This document shows positions 35,452-43,373 of a DNA stretch of 64,000 nt, one piece after another. The notes beneath the pieces were generated by a model. It was given only the letters and a program-made list of their open reading frames with translations, had not been told where the DNA came from and did not search any database. The translations under genes were made by a program, and so were the position numbers. Position 1 is the stretch's first letter, and every line of letters begins with the position of its first letter. Source of the stretch: Streptomyces qinzhouensis (GTDB lineage: Bacteria > Actinomycetota > Actinomycetes > Streptomycetales > Streptomycetaceae); the NCBI RefSeq assembly GCF_007856155.1, contig NZ_CP042266.1:4836001-4900000 (forward strand), read 5' to 3'.

Positions 35452-36459
35452 CTACGGGAGGGACTCGGCAATCCCGAGGGCCCGTCCCAGCGCGTCCACT
35501 CCCTCCAGCCGCAGCGTCGTCCGGGCGTCCGGGGACATCCAGATCAGCGTCGGGCCGGCGGTCCGCCGCTGCTGCTCCCAGCGCTCGCTCTCCCGGTCGA
35601 GCAGGGCGAACCGCAGCAGATGCGGCCGGGCGAACCAGAGCCCGGTGCCGCCTTCACCGATTCCGCCCGCGCCCACCCGCACCCACTGGGGCTGTTCCGC
35701 GCTGGTCTTGGTGAAGCCGGGGTCGAGCCGGGCCGGGAACTGGTCGAGCCGGGTCACCCGGCCGTCGTCTCCGCTCCAGCAGAGCGTCAGCACCGAGCGG
35801 TCACCCGCACCCGCGGTCACCGAGAACGCGTCCGGGGTGCCCAGCTCTTCCGGCACCAGCGCCCCGAATCCGGCCGTGCGCTCGGCCTCGGCGCGCGGCA
35901 GCGGCTCTCCGCACCCGGGGACCTCCGAGGTCCGCCCCGGGTCCGGCGACGGGCTCCCCGGGTCGTACCGCACATCGATCCCGCCGAAGTCGAAGCGGTC
36001 CGCCCACTCCACGACCGAGGCCCGCACCGGGGGAGTGAACGCCAGCGCCACCAGGACCCCGGAGAGCGTGAGCGCCAGGGCGCGCCGGTGCCGCCGCACT
36101 CTTACCCGCAGCCGTTCGGCCCGGCCCGGCGGCGCGGGGGCGGGTGTGGAGTCGGGCAGCTCTCCGGCGAGCAGGCTCGCCACCACCCGCTCGGCCATCG
36201 TCTCCCCGTCGACATCGGGAATCCTGATCGCCCGGCCCAGCGCCCGAAGCTCGGCTTCCAGCCGGAGCTCCAGCCCGCTCGGCTCCGCACCGGACCCGCC
36301 TTCGAGAGGTCTTTCCCGCCCGCCGGCGGGCCCCGCTCCGGAACGGCTCCCGGGCACGCCACCGGCCGTGCCTCCCGTCCCGCCCCCTGCCCCTCTCTCC
36401 GGACCACTGTTGTCCGTATCACTGTTGTCCGTACCACTGCCCGGCTCGTCCTCCGGCAT
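35452..36459 (-). CDS. Anti-sigma-factor-like membrane protein
   Basis: 335 residues. ATG 36459 is preferred since GGGGAGG lies 7-9 nt upstream; GTG 36468, four codons earlier and overlapping the sigma stop, has its site too close. The disordered N-terminus is followed by a cytoplasmic helical region (about 65-100), a single membrane segment near 128-150 (ALALTLSGVLVALAFTPPV) and a 185-residue outer domain with conserved Trp (LIWMSPDARTTLRLEGVD). The position directly after an ECF sigma gene and this topology suggest a transmembrane anti-sigma factor, though no zinc-binding HxxxCxxC motif is seen. Confidence 0.65.
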   Translation of the reverse strand: MPEDEPGSGTDNSDTDNSGPERGAGGGTGGTAGGVPGSRSGAGPAGGRERPLEGGSGAEPSGLELRLEAELRALGRAIRIPDVDGETMAERVVASLLAGELPDSTPAPAPPGRAERLRVRVRRHRRALALTLSGVLVALAFTPPVRASVVEWADRFDFGGIDVRYDPGSPSPDPGRTSEVPGCGEPLPRAEAERTAGFGALVPEELGTPDAFSVTAGAGDRSVLTLCWSGDDGRVTRLDQFPARLDPGFTKTSAEQPQWVRVGAGGIGEGGTGLWFARPHLLRFALLDRESERWEQQRRTAGPTLIWMSPDARTTLRLEGVDALGRALGIAESLP

Positions 36460-36464
36460 CCCGC

Positions 36465-37136
36465 TCACCTCCCCTCGCCCCGATCCGCCGCTCCTATCAA
36501 CCGGCCCAGCTTCGCCAGTGCCCGGCTCAGCCGGGACTTCACCGTCCCCCGAGGCCAGCCCAGGGCCTCCGCCGTCTCCGCCTCGTCCATTTCCAGGAGA
36601 TAGCGGTACGTCACGACCTGCCGCTGCTCCTCGCTCAGCTCACCGAGCGCCGCCGTCAGCTCCGCCCGCCGCTCCTCCGACTCCGCGGCCACCGCCGGAT
36701 CCACCGATTCCGGTATCACCGGCCGGGACCCCAGCAGCAGCGCCTCCCGCCCGGCCAGTGCCTGCCGCCGGCCCGCCGAGCGCAGGGTGTTCCTCGTCTC
36801 ATTGACCACGATCCGCAGCAGCCAGGGACGGAACTCCCCGCCCGGCCGGAAGCCGTCCAGCGACTGATACGCCTTGAGGAACGCGCTCTGCACCACATCC
36901 TCCGCGTCCGCCCCCGCGCCGAACGCCACCGCCGCGCGCAGCGCGACCTGCGTATGGGCGCGGACCAGCTCCGCATACGCCTCCGGCTCTCCGGCGCGCA
37001 CCCGGGCGATCACCGCGGCCACGTCGACGGCAGCCGCGTCCCCACCCGCGCTCGCGGGCAACCGGCCTCCGGACGCGGACCGGTCGTCGCTTCCGACGGC
37101 GGTCCGTCCCCCCTCCCGTACGGTCACACCTTTCAT
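36465..37136 (-). CDS. ECF-type RNA polymerase sigma factor
   Basis: 223 residues from ATG 37136 ([10 protein letters not shown]); the ribosome binding site is weak and a start at the GTG three codons in is possible. Region 2 spans about 60-125 ([21 protein letters not shown] through [20 protein letters not shown] and [15 protein letters not shown]). Region 4 spans about 160-212 ([19 protein letters not shown] and [18 protein letters not shown]). It is coupled to the anti-sigma-like gene. Only 46 bp separate its start from trpS, so the divergent promoters must be leaderless or lie inside coding DNA. Target promoters unknown. Confidence 0.88.
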   Translation of the reverse strand: MKGVTVREGGRTAVGSDDRSASGGRLPASAGGDAAAVDVAAVIARVRAGEPEAYAELVRAHTQVALRAAVAFGAGADAEDVVQSAFLKAYQSLDGFRPGGEFRPWLLRIVVNETRNTLRSAGRRQALAGREALLLGSRPVIPESVDPAVAAESEERRAELTAALGELSEEQRQVVTYRYLLEMDEAETAEALGWPRGTVKSRLSRALAKLGRLIGAADRGEGR

Positions 37137-37182
37137 ACACCGGCGGCCGGAGATCGGTTCCATACCTGAGAGAATGAGAGAC

Positions 37183-38196
37183 ATGGCATCCGTCCGACCT
37201 CGCGCCCTGTCCGGGATCCAGCCCACCGCAGGCTCGTTCCACCTCGGGAACTACCTCGGGGCGATCCGCCAGTACGTGGCGCTGCAAGAGACCCACGACG
37301 CCTTCTACATGGTCGTCGACCTGCACGCGATCACGGTCCCGCAGGACCCGGCCGAGCTGCGGGCGAACACCCGGCTCGCCGTGGCCCAGTTGCTGGCCTC
37401 CGGCCTGGACCCCGACCGCTGCACCCTCTTCGTGCAGAGCCACGTCCCGGAGCACGCCCAGCTCGGCTGGGTGATGAACTGTCTGACCGGCTTCGGTGAG
37501 GCGTCCCGGATGACCCAGTTCAAGGACAAGTCGGCCAAGCAGGGGGCCGACCGGGCCACGGTCGGCCTGTTCACGTACCCGATCCTCCAGGTCGCGGACA
37601 TCCTCCTCTACCAGGCCGAGGCCGTCCCGGTCGGCGAGGACCAGCGGCAGCACATCGAGCTGACCCGCGATCTCGCCGAGCGTTTCAACACCCGCTTCGG
37701 TGCGACGTTCACCGTCCCCGCGCCGCATATCGTCAAGGAGGTCGCCAAGATCTACGACCTCCAGGACCCGACCAGCAAGATGAGCAAATCGGCCTCCACC
37801 CCCAAGGGCCTGGTCAATCTGCTCGACGAGCCGAAGACCACCGCGAAGAAGATCCGGAGCGCGGTCACCGACACCGGGACGGTCATCAGCTTCGACCCCG
37901 TCGAGAAGGCGGGCATCAGCAATCTGCTGACCATCTACGCCACGCTCACCGGCCGGTCGATCCCCGAGCTGGTGAAGGAGTACGAGGGCCGGATGTACGG
38001 GGCTCTCAAGACCGACCTCGCCGAGATCGTCGTGGACTTCGTCACTCCCTTCCGCGAGCGTACGCAGGCATATCTGGACGATCCGGAAACCCTGGACTCG
38101 ATTCTCGCCAAGGGCGCGGAGAAGGCCCGGGCGGTCGCCGCCGAGTCGCTGGCGACGGCGTACGACCGGATCGGTCTCCTGCCCGCGAAGCACTGA
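37183..38196 (+). CDS. trpS: Tryptophanyl-tRNA synthetase
   Basis: 337 residues, class I synthetase. ATG 37183 gives the usual start [17 protein letters not shown]; an ATG three codons earlier is also possible. The HIGH-equivalent is [10 protein letters not shown] and KMSKS is intact (SKMSKSAST). [19 protein letters not shown] is the conserved active-site helix. It charges tRNA-Trp. Streptomyces often have a second trpS (antibiotic-resistant type); this one, between a sigma locus and a 2'-5' ligase gene, looks like the housekeeping copy. Confidence 0.95.
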   Translation: MASVRPRALSGIQPTAGSFHLGNYLGAIRQYVALQETHDAFYMVVDLHAITVPQDPAELRANTRLAVAQLLASGLDPDRCTLFVQSHVPEHAQLGWVMNCLTGFGEASRMTQFKDKSAKQGADRATVGLFTYPILQVADILLYQAEAVPVGEDQRQHIELTRDLAERFNTRFGATFTVPAPHIVKEVAKIYDLQDPTSKMSKSASTPKGLVNLLDEPKTTAKKIRSAVTDTGTVISFDPVEKAGISNLLTIYATLTGRSIPELVKEYEGRMYGALKTDLAEIVVDFVTPFRERTQAYLDDPETLDSILAKGAEKARAVAAESLATAYDRIGLLPAKH

Positions 38197-38468
38197 CGGC
38201 TCCGACGGCCGCCGCCACCCCGGGCCGGGCCCGTCAGGGACCCGGCGCGGGGCGGTGCCCGGAGGTGGGCGCGGGCGGTCGGAGGGGGCCGAGAGGGAGG
38301 AAGCGCCGAGCAGGTGCGGACCGTCTTCGGGAGCCGTTCGGCCCAATTGGTGGTGTGTTCTCCGTCTCTGGCCACACCCGCCGCTCACCGGCCACACTGG
38401 CGGCGGAGAGCACCACACACAGCGGTACGAAGCAGACGAGACGACGCGACGATGGACGGGAGAAAGAC
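38197..38468. other. Intergenic trpS / 2'-5' ligase-like gene
   Basis: 272 bp without a supported gene. GC-rich at the left, then an AT-richer stretch (38340-38460) that probably carries the promoter of the downstream gene. Confidence 0.35.
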
Positions 38469-39083
38469 GTGGGGACCGTAACGCTCGGCGTTTCGATCGC
38501 GGTCCCGGAGCCGTACGGCAGCCTGCTCCAGGAGCGGCGTGCGGGCTTCGGGGACCCCGTCGCGCACTGCATTCCCACCCATGTCACCCTCGTCCCGCCG
38601 ACTGTGGTCGACCGGTCCGCGCTCCCCGCGGTCGAGGCGCATCTGCGCGAGGTCGCGGCGGTGGGCCTGCCGTTTCCGGTACGGCTCTCCGGGACGGGCA
38701 CTTTCCGCCCGGTGACCCCGGTCGTCTTCGTCCGGGTCGTTGAGGGCGCCTCCGCCTGCACCCGGCTCCAGGAGTGGATCAGGAGCGGCTCCGGCCCGCT
38801 GGTCCGTGAGCTCCAGTACCCGTACCACCCGCATGTCACGGTCGCCCACGCCATCGACGACCCCGCGATGGACCGGGCCCACGAGGAGTTGGCCGCCTTC
38901 GAGGCGTCGTGGACCTGTGGCTCGTTCTCGCTGTACGAGCAGGGCGGGGACGGCGTCTGGCGCCAACTGAGCGAGTACGCCTTCGGCAGCGGGATCGGCT
39001 CCGTACCGGCGCAGGGATCCCCCGTGGACGAACCCCAGCACCTGGAGCCCCGCAGCCCCGCGGAACCCGCTTCTACCTCCTGA
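38469..39083 (+). CDS. 2'-5' RNA ligase (LigT/CPD) family protein
   Basis: 204 residues from GTG 38469, preceded by GGGAGAAAG; the longer upstream frame is not coding-like. Two HxT motifs of the 2H phosphoesterase fold are present: His38-Val-Thr40 (IPTHVTLVPP) and His122-Val-Thr124 (YHPHVTVAH). Family members hydrolyse 2',3'-cyclic phosphates or related RNA ends; true ligation is a side activity. The C-terminal 25 residues after YAFGSG are Pro/Glu-rich. It follows trpS on the same strand by 270 bp. Confidence 0.88.
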   Translation: MGTVTLGVSIAVPEPYGSLLQERRAGFGDPVAHCIPTHVTLVPPTVVDRSALPAVEAHLREVAAVGLPFPVRLSGTGTFRPVTPVVFVRVVEGASACTRLQEWIRSGSGPLVRELQYPYHPHVTVAHAIDDPAMDRAHEELAAFEASWTCGSFSLYEQGGDGVWRQLSEYAFGSGIGSVPAQGSPVDEPQHLEPRSPAEPASTS

Positions 39084-39240
39084 TCCCCGTGGCCCGCCCC
39101 CGGGGCCGATGGCGAGTGAGCCGAAGGGGCGCGCGGATTTCTGGAGGGAGAACGCGCGCAGGCTGCGAGGAACGAGCAGCCGAGCACGATCGACTGAAGA
39201 AAACCGCTAAAGCGCCCCGGAGGCGAACCGAGCCCCAAAT
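39084..39240. repeat. Structured, A/G-rich intergenic element between convergent genes
   Basis: 157 bp, less GC-rich than the flanks. It has GCGCGC (39129-39134, 39163-39168) and GCTGC/GCAGC (39170-39174, 39184-39188) inverted pairs in series. Read on the minus strand it contains GCGGTTTTCTTCAGTCGATC and a T-rich 5' side. It resembles a recurring Streptomyces 3'-end element, but this needs a genome search. Confidence 0.35.
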
Positions 39241-39996
39241 TCAAACAGGCAGGCGGCGGAAGAGGGGGCGGGGGATGTGGCGCAGGGCCGACATCACCAC
39301 GCGGAGCGTCCCCGGTACCCACACCAGCTCTGATCTGCGCCGCAGTCCCTGTTCCACGGCGAGTGCGACCGCTTCGGGCGTGGTTGCCAGGGGGGCGTCG
39401 GGCAGGCCCGCGGTCATCCGGCTGCGGACGAATCCGGGCCGGACGACCATCACATGTACTCCGGTGCCGTGCAGTGCGTCTCCCAGCCCCTGGGCGAAGG
39501 CGTCCAGTCCGGCCTTGCTCGAGCCGTAGATGAAATTGGTGCGGCGGGCGCGTTCCCCGGCGACCGACGAGAGCACGACCAGCGATCCGTGTCCCTGGTT
39601 CTGGAGCGCGGTCGCGCAGACCAGCCCGGCGGAGACGGCTCCGGTGTAGTTGGTCTGTGCGACGCGTACGGCGGCGCTGGGGTCGCCCTCGTCGTTGGCC
39701 TGGTCGCCCAGGACTCCGAAGGCGAGCAGGACCATGTCGATGTCGCCTTCGGTGAAGACCTTGCCGAGGATCTCCTCGTGCGCCGCCGGATCGAGGGCGT
39801 CGAAGGGGATGGTACGGACGTCTGCGCCGAGGGCGCGCAGGGAGTCCGCGGCCGTTTCGAGGTCGGGGGAGGGGCGGCCGGCCAGCCGGACGGTCCGGGT
39901 GCGGCGGGCGATCAGCCGGCGGGCGACGGCGAGTCCGATCTCGGACGTACCGCCGAGGACGAGCAGGGACTGCGGGGTGCCGAAGGCGTCTTTCAC
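39241..39996 (-). CDS. dprE2: Decaprenylphospho-beta-D-erythro-pentofuranosid-2-ulose 2-reductase
   Basis: 251-residue SDR. GTG 39996 has AAGGAGC. It aligns along its length with mycobacterial DprE2: LLVLGGTSEIGLAVARR (cofactor loop), IPFDALD, LLAFGVLGDQ, SSVAGERARRTNFIYGSSKAGLDAF (Ser, Tyr, Lys) and the C-terminus ELVWVPGTLRVVM...RHIPRPLFRRLPV. It reduces the 2-keto intermediate made by DprE1, completing epimerisation of decaprenyl-phosphoryl-ribose to arabinose, at the inner membrane. Located 29 bp after dprE1, same operon. Confidence 0.93.
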   Translation of the reverse strand: MKDAFGTPQSLLVLGGTSEIGLAVARRLIARRTRTVRLAGRPSPDLETAADSLRALGADVRTIPFDALDPAAHEEILGKVFTEGDIDMVLLAFGVLGDQANDEGDPSAAVRVAQTNYTGAVSAGLVCATALQNQGHGSLVVLSSVAGERARRTNFIYGSSKAGLDAFAQGLGDALHGTGVHVMVVRPGFVRSRMTAGLPDAPLATTPEAVALAVEQGLRRRSELVWVPGTLRVVMSALRHIPRPLFRRLPV

Positions 39997-40025
39997 GAGT
40001 GTGCTCCTTGGAAGGCGGGGCGAGG

Positions 40026-41411
40026 TCAGAGGGAGAGCCGGCGGGACAGGTCGGAGGTGAAGACCCGGTCCGCGCCGGTACGGGCGCGCAGCGCGCGGAA
40101 GTCGTCGAGCCGCGGGTACATGGCCGCGAGTACCTCCGGCCGCAGCCGGGAGTCCTTGGCGAGGTAGATCCGGCCGCCCGCCCCCACCACCTCTTCGTCC
40201 AGTTCGTCGAGGAACGCTCCGAGCCCGGAGAGCCCCGCCGGAATGTCCAGCGCCAGGGTCCAGCCGGGCACCGGGAACGACAGCCAGCCCGGATCGCCCT
40301 CGCCGAACCGTTTGAGTACGGCGAGGAACGACGGGCAGCCGCGGCGCGCGATCCGCCGGACGATCCGGCGGAGGGTCTCCTCCTGCCCGTGCCCGACCAC
40401 GAACTGGTACTGGACGAAGCCGTCCCGGCCGTAGACCCGGTTCCAGTGCGGCACCCCGTCCAGGGGGTGGAAGAAGGTCGTGAGCCGCTGGAGCCGGCCG
40501 GTGCCCGCCCGGGGTGAGGTGCGGTACCAGAACTCGTTGAACAGTCCGACCGTCGCCCGGTTCAGCAGCCCCGGGGGTACGACGACGGGGGCCGCGGGCA
40601 GTGTCCCGGGCCGGAAGGCGAGCGGGGCGCGCCGGGCCCGGGCGGGCAGCGCCGCGAGCGGGGCGTGGTCGCCGCGGGTGATCACCGAGCGGCCGGTGGA
40701 CCGGCCGCGGGCCAGCAGGTCGATCCAGGCGACCGAGTAGCGGTGCCGTTCGGCGTCGGCGGCGAGCCGGGCGAGCGCCTCGTCGAGGTCGGTGGCGCGT
40801 TCGGTGTCGACCAGCATGTACGAGGTCTCCACCCGGTGCAGTCGGATCACCGCGGTGAGCACCACACCGGTCAGGCCCATGCCTCCGGCGGTCGCGTCGA
40901 ACAGTTCGGTGCCCGGGGTGACGGTCCGTACGCTGCCGTCGGGCAGTAGCAGGTCGAAGGCGCTGACGTGTCGGGTGAAGGCGCCGCTGACGTGGTGGTT
41001 CTTGCCGTGGACTGCGGCGCCGATCGCGCCGCCGACGGTGATGTAGCGGGTGCCCGGTGATACGGGTACGAACCAGCCCAGCGGGAGGAGCACTTCCATC
41101 AGCCGGTGCAGGCTGACCCCCGCGTCGCAGACGACGGTGCCGCCCGCCACATCGACGGAGTGGATCCGGTCGAGGCCCGTCATATCGAGGACGCAGCCGC
41201 CCGCGTTCTGTGCCGCGTCCCCGTACGCCCGGCCGAGTCCGCGGGCGATTCCGCCGCGCGCGCCCCATTCGCGGACGGCGGCCGCCGCCTGCTCATGGGT
41301 GCGGGGGCGCCAGCGGAAGGCGGTGGAGGGGGCGGTACGGCCCCAGCCGGTGACGGACACGAACGGGTCGTCGGCCTCGGTGGTGGGGGTGGTGCGGGTG
41401 TCGGCAGCCAT
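40026..41411 (-). CDS. dprE1: Decaprenylphosphoryl-beta-D-ribose oxidase (FAD)
   Basis: 461 residues. ATG 41411 is the start that keeps the family N-terminus (SVTGWGRTAPS). VAO-type FAD fold: ARGLGRAYGDAAQN, PGTRYITVGGAIG, HGKNHH and YLAKDSRLRPE match mycobacterial DprE1 closely. It oxidises the ribose C2 of the lipid-linked sugar. The residue equal to the benzothiazinone-target Cys387 is Ala387 here (WTLALDIP; codon 40251-40253), predicting insensitivity to covalent nitro-benzothiazinones. Operon with dprE2; divergent from the PAP2-ubiA pair that would make and process its substrate. Confidence 0.94.
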   Translation of the reverse strand: MAADTRTTPTTEADDPFVSVTGWGRTAPSTAFRWRPRTHEQAAAAVREWGARGGIARGLGRAYGDAAQNAGGCVLDMTGLDRIHSVDVAGGTVVCDAGVSLHRLMEVLLPLGWFVPVSPGTRYITVGGAIGAAVHGKNHHVSGAFTRHVSAFDLLLPDGSVRTVTPGTELFDATAGGMGLTGVVLTAVIRLHRVETSYMLVDTERATDLDEALARLAADAERHRYSVAWIDLLARGRSTGRSVITRGDHAPLAALPARARRAPLAFRPGTLPAAPVVVPPGLLNRATVGLFNEFWYRTSPRAGTGRLQRLTTFFHPLDGVPHWNRVYGRDGFVQYQFVVGHGQEETLRRIVRRIARRGCPSFLAVLKRFGEGDPGWLSFPVPGWTLALDIPAGLSGLGAFLDELDEEVVGAGGRIYLAKDSRLRPEVLAAMYPRLDDFRALRARTGADRVFTSDLSRRLSL

Positions 41412-41608
41412 ACTCGTGACCGTATCGCCGCTTATGCCCGCATTTTTGGAGTGCCTCAGGGACTCGCCGAAACGGGTGATTAACCGAGTGTCATCTGAGA
41501 TTGACGTGAAAGTCGGCCCGTGGCCCAGAAGAGTCCCCCGTGCCTGCTGCGGCTCATGGGACGAGGAAGACAGGACCACGGGAAGAGCGACGGGAAGGGG
41601 CGGCGGAG

Positions 41609-42376
41609 ATGCGGTACGCGGAGACGCGGTACGAGGACTCCCGCGCGGACCGTACGGAAGGCGAGGCGTCCACGGAAGGCGAGGCGTCCAGGGACCGTAC
41701 GGACGTCGAAGCGTCCGGCCGTATGTATGGACAGGCGCCTGCGGGCAGCACGGACGGACAGAGGTCCCCGGGCGGCACGCGCGTCGAGACGTCCCCGGGC
41801 AGTCCGAGCGCCGAGGCGTCCCCGGACCGGAGGCTGCTGGCCGCGCTGCGCGGCTGCGGTGACCGCCCGGCCGTCGCCGCCGCGGCCCGCTCCCTCTCCT
41901 ACGCCGGGGAGCACGCGGCGCTCTGGCTGGCCGCCGGTCTGACCGGCGCCGCGGCCGACCCGGCCCGCCGGTCCGCCTGGCTCCGGGCCACCGCCGCCGT
42001 CGCCGGGGCGCATCTGACGAGCATGGCCGTGAAGCGGTTGGTACGGCGGCCCCGGCCGCCGGAGCACGGCGGCCGGGCGGCCCTCGTCCGTACCGCCGGA
42101 CGGCACTCCTTCCCCAGCTCGCACGCCGCTTCGGCGTCGGCGGCCGCGGTCGCCTTCGGGGCGCTGCTGCCCCCGAGCGGTGGCCGCCGGCTGCTTCCGG
42201 CCGCCGTGGCGGCGGCGATGTGCGTGTCCCGGGTCGTCGTCGGGGTGCACTATCCGACCGATGTTCTCGCCGGGGCCCTGCTCGGCGGTCTCACGGCCCG
42301 TGCGGGGACGGCCCCGCGCGAGCCCGGTGCCGGCCGCCCGCGTACCCCCATCAGCCGGAACGGGAGGCCCGTGTGA
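41609..42376 (+). CDS. PAP2-family phosphatase (probable polyprenyl-phosphoribosyl phosphatase)
   Basis: 255 residues from ATG 41609 (GAAGGGG upstream); a GTG at 41540 would add 23 residues with a poor site. The N-terminal 75 residues are disordered and include the tandem TEGEAS repeat. The acid phosphatase motifs are intact: KRLVRRPRPP, SFPSSHAAS and SRVVVGVHYPTD. In mycobacteria a PAP2 enzyme next to the UbiA-type synthase is proposed to remove the 5-phosphate from decaprenyl-phosphoryl-5-phosphoribose. The GTGA overlap with ubiA supports the same role here. Confidence 0.85.
   Translation: MRYAETRYEDSRADRTEGEASTEGEASRDRTDVEASGRMYGQAPAGSTDGQRSPGGTRVETSPGSPSAEASPDRRLLAALRGCGDRPAVAAAARSLSYAGEHAALWLAAGLTGAAADPARRSAWLRATAAVAGAHLTSMAVKRLVRRPRPPEHGGRAALVRTAGRHSFPSSHAASASAAAVAFGALLPPSGGRRLLPAAVAAAMCVSRVVVGVHYPTDVLAGALLGGLTARAGTAPREPGAGRPRTPISRNGRPV
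41654..41689 (+). repeat. Perfect 18-bp tandem duplication in the PAP2 gene
   Basis: ACGGAAGGCGAGGCGTCC occurs twice in frame (41654-41671, 41672-41689), coding TEGEAS TEGEAS; a diverged third copy (RTDVEAS) follows. Confidence 0.9.
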
Positions 42377-43356
42377 CGACCGAACAGCAGGCCGTACTGC
42401 CGGCGCGGCCGGAGTCGCCGCGCGGCGGCACCGGGCCCGCCGCCGCCCGGGTGCCGGGTGGGCGCACCGGCCCGGCCGCCGGACTCCTGCGGACCGCGCG
42501 CCCCCGCCAGTGGGTCAAGAACCTGCTGGTGGCCGCCGCGCCCGCCGCCGCCGGGCAACTGGCATCGCCCCGTACCGCCGGACAACTCGTCATCGTCTTC
42601 ACCCTGTTCACGGCCGCCGCCGCGGCCGTCTATCTGGTCAATGACGCCCGCGACGCCGAGGCCGACCGGGCCCACCCGGTCAAACGCCTCCGGCCGGTCG
42701 CCGCCGGAGATGTCCCCGTCCCGCTGGCCTACGCCTGTGGGGGGCTGCTCGCGGCCCTCGCCGTCGCCGGGGCCGCCGCGTTCTGCAATCCCATGACGAG
42801 CGCGCTGCTGATCGCGTACCTCGCCATGCAGCTCGCGTACTGCGTCTGGCTCAAGCATGTCCTCGTCGTCGATATGACCGTGGTGACCACCGGTTTCCTG
42901 ATGCGGGCGATGATCGGCGGGGTCGCGCTCGACATTCCGCTCTCCCGCTGGTTCCTGATCACCACCGGCTTCGGCGCGCTGTTCATGGTCGCGGCCAAAC
43001 GCTACTCGGAGGCCGTACAGATGGAGGGCGCCGAAGGCGGGCGCGGGGCGTCGCGGGCGCTGCTGGGCGAGTACACCACCGGCTATCTGCGGTTCGTCTG
43101 GCAGCTGGCGGCCGGAGTCGCCGTACTCGGCTACTGCCTGTGGGCGCTGGAGAGCGGCGGGGTCGCGCATTCGGCGCTGCTGCCCTGGCGGCAGCTGTCG
43201 GTGATCGCGTTCATCCTGGCGGTGCTGCGGTACGCCGTCTTCGCCGACCGGGGCGCCGCGGGGGCGCCCGAGGACGTCGTTCTGCGGGACCGGGCGCTGG
43301 CCGTCATCGGGCTGGTCTGGGCCGCGATGTACGGACTGGCGGTCGCCGACCTGTGA
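42373..43356 (+). CDS. ubiA: UbiA-family decaprenyl-phosphate phosphoribosyltransferase
   Basis: 327 residues, about eight membrane segments. GTG 42373 overlaps the PAP2 stop (GTGA). The prenyl/Mg-binding motif NDARDAEADRAHPVKRLRP (Asn90, Asp91, Asp94, Asp98) is nearly identical to that of mycobacterial DPPR synthase, unlike quinone-pathway UbiA. PRQWVKNLLV near the N-terminus is also diagnostic. It joins PRPP to decaprenyl phosphate, the first committed step to decaprenyl-phosphoryl-arabinose, followed by PAP2, DprE1 and DprE2, all encoded within 4 kb. Confidence 0.9.
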   Translation: MTTEQQAVLPARPESPRGGTGPAAARVPGGRTGPAAGLLRTARPRQWVKNLLVAAAPAAAGQLASPRTAGQLVIVFTLFTAAAAAVYLVNDARDAEADRAHPVKRLRPVAAGDVPVPLAYACGGLLAALAVAGAAAFCNPMTSALLIAYLAMQLAYCVWLKHVLVVDMTVVTTGFLMRAMIGGVALDIPLSRWFLITTGFGALFMVAAKRYSEAVQMEGAEGGRGASRALLGEYTTGYLRFVWQLAAGVAVLGYCLWALESGGVAHSALLPWRQLSVIAFILAVLRYAVFADRGAAGAPEDVVLRDRALAVIGLVWAAMYGLAVADL

Positions 43357-43373
43357 CGGGGTAGGCGTAGCCC

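Noticed and set aside
41540..41608. GTG 41540 as start of the PAP2 phosphatase
   Set aside because: Weak ribosome binding site, and the added 23 residues are not phosphatase-like; ATG 41609 has a better site.
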